Below, piece by piece: positions 5,003 through 6,085 of a stretch of 6,085 nucleotides of DNA. Numbering within the stretch: the first letter of the stretch is position 1; the number at the start of each line of letters is the position of its first letter. The stretch comes from JASHVB01 sp049522565 (lineage in GTDB: Bacteria > Pseudomonadota > Alphaproteobacteria > Acetobacterales > Acetobacteraceae), in NCBI GenBank assembly GCA_049522565.1, contig JBEKNT010000458.1, forward strand, positions 1 to 6,085. The letters run 5' to 3'. Under the pieces are notes generated by a model. That model was not told where the DNA came from, ran no database searches, and was given only the letters and a program-made list of their open reading frames with translations. Both the position numbers and the translations under genes were made by a program.

Positions 5003-5879
5003 ATGCGGAACCTGGCCGCACAGGTCGCGACGCCACCGACGCACCGGAACAAGCCGGCGGAAAGCTTGCTTCGCCAGGCAGGTCGCCATCGCGGGAGCAT
5101 CCTGGCTTTTGTGCTAGTGCTCGGGGCGGTGGCGATCTCGGTGCTGCCCTATCTCTGGATGGTCTCGTCGTCGCTCCGGACGATGACCAACATGTTCAGC
5201 ATTCCGATCCAGTGGATTCCGCATCCGGTCAACTGGCAGTCCTATGTGCTGGCGTGGCACGCGCAGGACTTGCGGCTTTGTCGCCGTGGCCATCACACTG
5301 GGCAATCTGCTGTTGTGCTCGCTCGCCGGCTACAGCCTGGCGAAGTTCCGCTATTTCGGCCGTGGCCTGCTGTTCATCCTGATCCTGAGCACCATGATGC
5401 TGCCGCTGGAAGTCACCATGGTGCCGCTGTTCCTGATCATCAAACGCCTGGACTGGGTCAACAGCTACCAGGGCCTGATCGTACCGTTCCTGGTTGACGG
5501 TTTCGGCGTCTTCCTGATGCGCCAGTTCATGCTCGGGATTCCCAAGGACCTGATCGATTCGGCGCGGATCGACGGTGCCTCGGAATTTCGCATTTTCTGG
5601 CAGATCGTGCTGCCGTTGTGCAAACCGGCCCTTGTCGCGTTGGGCGTGTTCACGTTCCGCGAAGCCTGGGACATGTATATCTGGCCACTGATCATCGTCA
5701 GCAAGGATTCGCTGCGCACCCTGCCGCTGGCGATTTCGCTGTTCATGAGCAGTTACGGCACCGCCTGGGACCAACTGATGGCCATCGCCGTGCTGGGGAC
5801 ACTGCCGATGATCCTGCTGTTCTTCTTCCTGCAGCGTGCCTTCATCCAGGGCATCGCCGTCACCGGCCTGAAGGAGTGA
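5003..5879 (+). pseudogene. Carbohydrate ABC transporter permease, MalG/UgpE type, frame-disrupted
   Basis: This is the second permease subunit, split between two frames. From the ATG at 5003 (GAGGA at 4993-4997 ahead of it) the frame gives a normal N-terminus: membrane segment ILAFVLVLGAVAISVLPYLWM (33-53), VSSSLRTMTNMF (54-65) and VNWQSYVLAWHAQD (76-89). It then becomes nonsense and stops at 5497. Homology resumes in another frame at 5274 (GFVAVAITLGNLLLCSLAGYSLAKF) and runs to TGA at 5877-5879. That part contains the EAA-like loop LIDSARIDGAS, the LPLCKP motif and the terminal GLKE. Relatives have about eight residues between these blocks (of the type FGRYFLNS), and only 4 nt (5270-5273) lie there. 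A loss of about 20 nt (3n+2) explains both the gap and the shift. The repaired length would be about 298 residues, normal for the family. The split products could not make a complete permease. It is either a recent inactivating deletion or a sequencing/assembly error. The longest intact downstream reading begins at 5244 and lacks the first membrane segment. Confidence 0.85.
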
Positions 5880-5884
5880 AGAGC

Positions 5885-6085
5885 ATGTCGGACATGATGC
5901 GCGCCGTGGTGATTGCCCGTTATCGCGGGGCGCTGGAAGTCATGCATCGCCCGGTTCCGCAGCCCGGCCCCGGCGAGGTGCTTGTGCAGGTGCACGCCAG
6001 CGGCCTGTGCAGTACCGACCTGCATCTGCTATCGGGCCGTCAATCGCTTGGCGACCTGCCGCGGATCGTCGGCCACGAACTCGCC
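5885..6085 (+). CDS. Zinc-dependent alcohol/polyol dehydrogenase, N-terminal part (cut by window end)
   Basis: The first 67 residues of a medium-chain dehydrogenase/reductase are present, all in the GroES-like catalytic domain. After a start strand (MRAVVIARYRGALEVMHRPVP, 5-25) come PGPGEVLVQVHASGLCSTDLH (27-47), with Cys42 as the expected catalytic zinc ligand and Asp45 in the conserved GxCxTD pattern, and LPRIVGHEL (58-66), with His64 and Glu65 of the zinc-site GHE motif. AAGGAG at 5871-5876 overlaps the permease stop and stands 8 nt before the ATG. In-frame Met4 and Met5 are alternative starts. The family oxidises alcohols, polyols or L-threonine with NAD(P). Placement 5 nt after the permease suggests it acts on the imported compound or a derivative. 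The substrate cannot be deduced, because the cofactor-binding half is outside the window. Confidence 0.9.
   Translation, partial: MSDMMRAVVIARYRGALEVMHRPVPQPGPGEVLVQVHASGLCSTDLHLLSGRQSLGDLPRIVGHELA

Noticed and set aside
2551..5100. An open frame of 849 codons on the - strand opposite the binding-protein and first permease genes
   Set aside because: It is antisense to two well-supported genes. Its product is rich in His, Arg, Asp and Gln, as expected from reading the complement of high-GC codons, and it has no recognisable domain and no ribosome binding site.
5262..5280. Programmed ribosomal frameshift in the second permease
   Set aside because: There is no slippery heptamer or downstream structure that I can see, and conserved residues are missing at the junction. 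A deletion explains this, but recoding does not.
1..6085. CRISPR array, tRNA/rRNA genes, insertion sequence or phage genes
   Set aside because: I found no regularly spaced direct repeats, no tRNA-like cloverleaf and no transposase or integrase frame. The repeats present are palindromic and irregularly placed.

Overview
This is a high-GC bacterial window from a chromosome. It fits an alphaproteobacterium, most likely Rhodospirillales/Acetobacteraceae. That placement rests on the S16 protein with its Lys/Ala-rich tail, the rpsP-rimM-trmD-rplS order, the Ala-rich L19 tail, GTG starts and the C/G-rich interspersed palindromes. It is inference by resemblance, not the result of a search.

The left part (about 1-2450) is a housekeeping translation operon on the + strand: rpsP (30S protein S16), rimM (16S processing factor), trmD (tRNA m1G37 methyltransferase) and rplS (50S protein L19). 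The genes are tightly packed and probably co-transcribed. The rimM-trmD junction is unusual. The conserved RimM fold ends near nt 938, but the frame stays open for about 74 more codons, through a long hairpin with perfect 23-bp arms, and closes in an ATGA overlap with trmD. A second hairpin covers the trmD ribosome binding site. Copies of one short C/G-rich palindromic repeat lie immediately before rpsP and, as an inverted pair, immediately after rplS, so they bracket the operon.

The 326-bp gap 2330-2655 separates the two transcription units. It holds the inverted repeat pair, a second GC-rich dyad, a 14-bp near-palindrome resembling an FNR/FixK-family site, and two small palindromes in the presumed leader of the next operon.

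The right part (2656-6085) is a carbohydrate ABC importer operon: a secreted family-1 solute-binding protein, a hairpin in the following gap, a first permease (best start a GTG at 4084), a second permease, and the beginning of a zinc-dependent alcohol/polyol dehydrogenase cut by the window end. The binding protein would capture a sugar or polyol in the periplasm, the two permeases would pass it inward, and the dehydrogenase would probably oxidise it or a product. No ATPase gene is in the window. The second permease is broken: about 20 nt coding for conserved residues appear to be missing at 5270-5273, which shifts the frame. It is either a pseudogene or a sequence error.

I see no clearly new biological system. 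The points most worth checking are the permease lesion, the hairpin-bearing extension of rimM, the repeats bracketing the ribosomal operon, and the FNR-like site ahead of the transporter.
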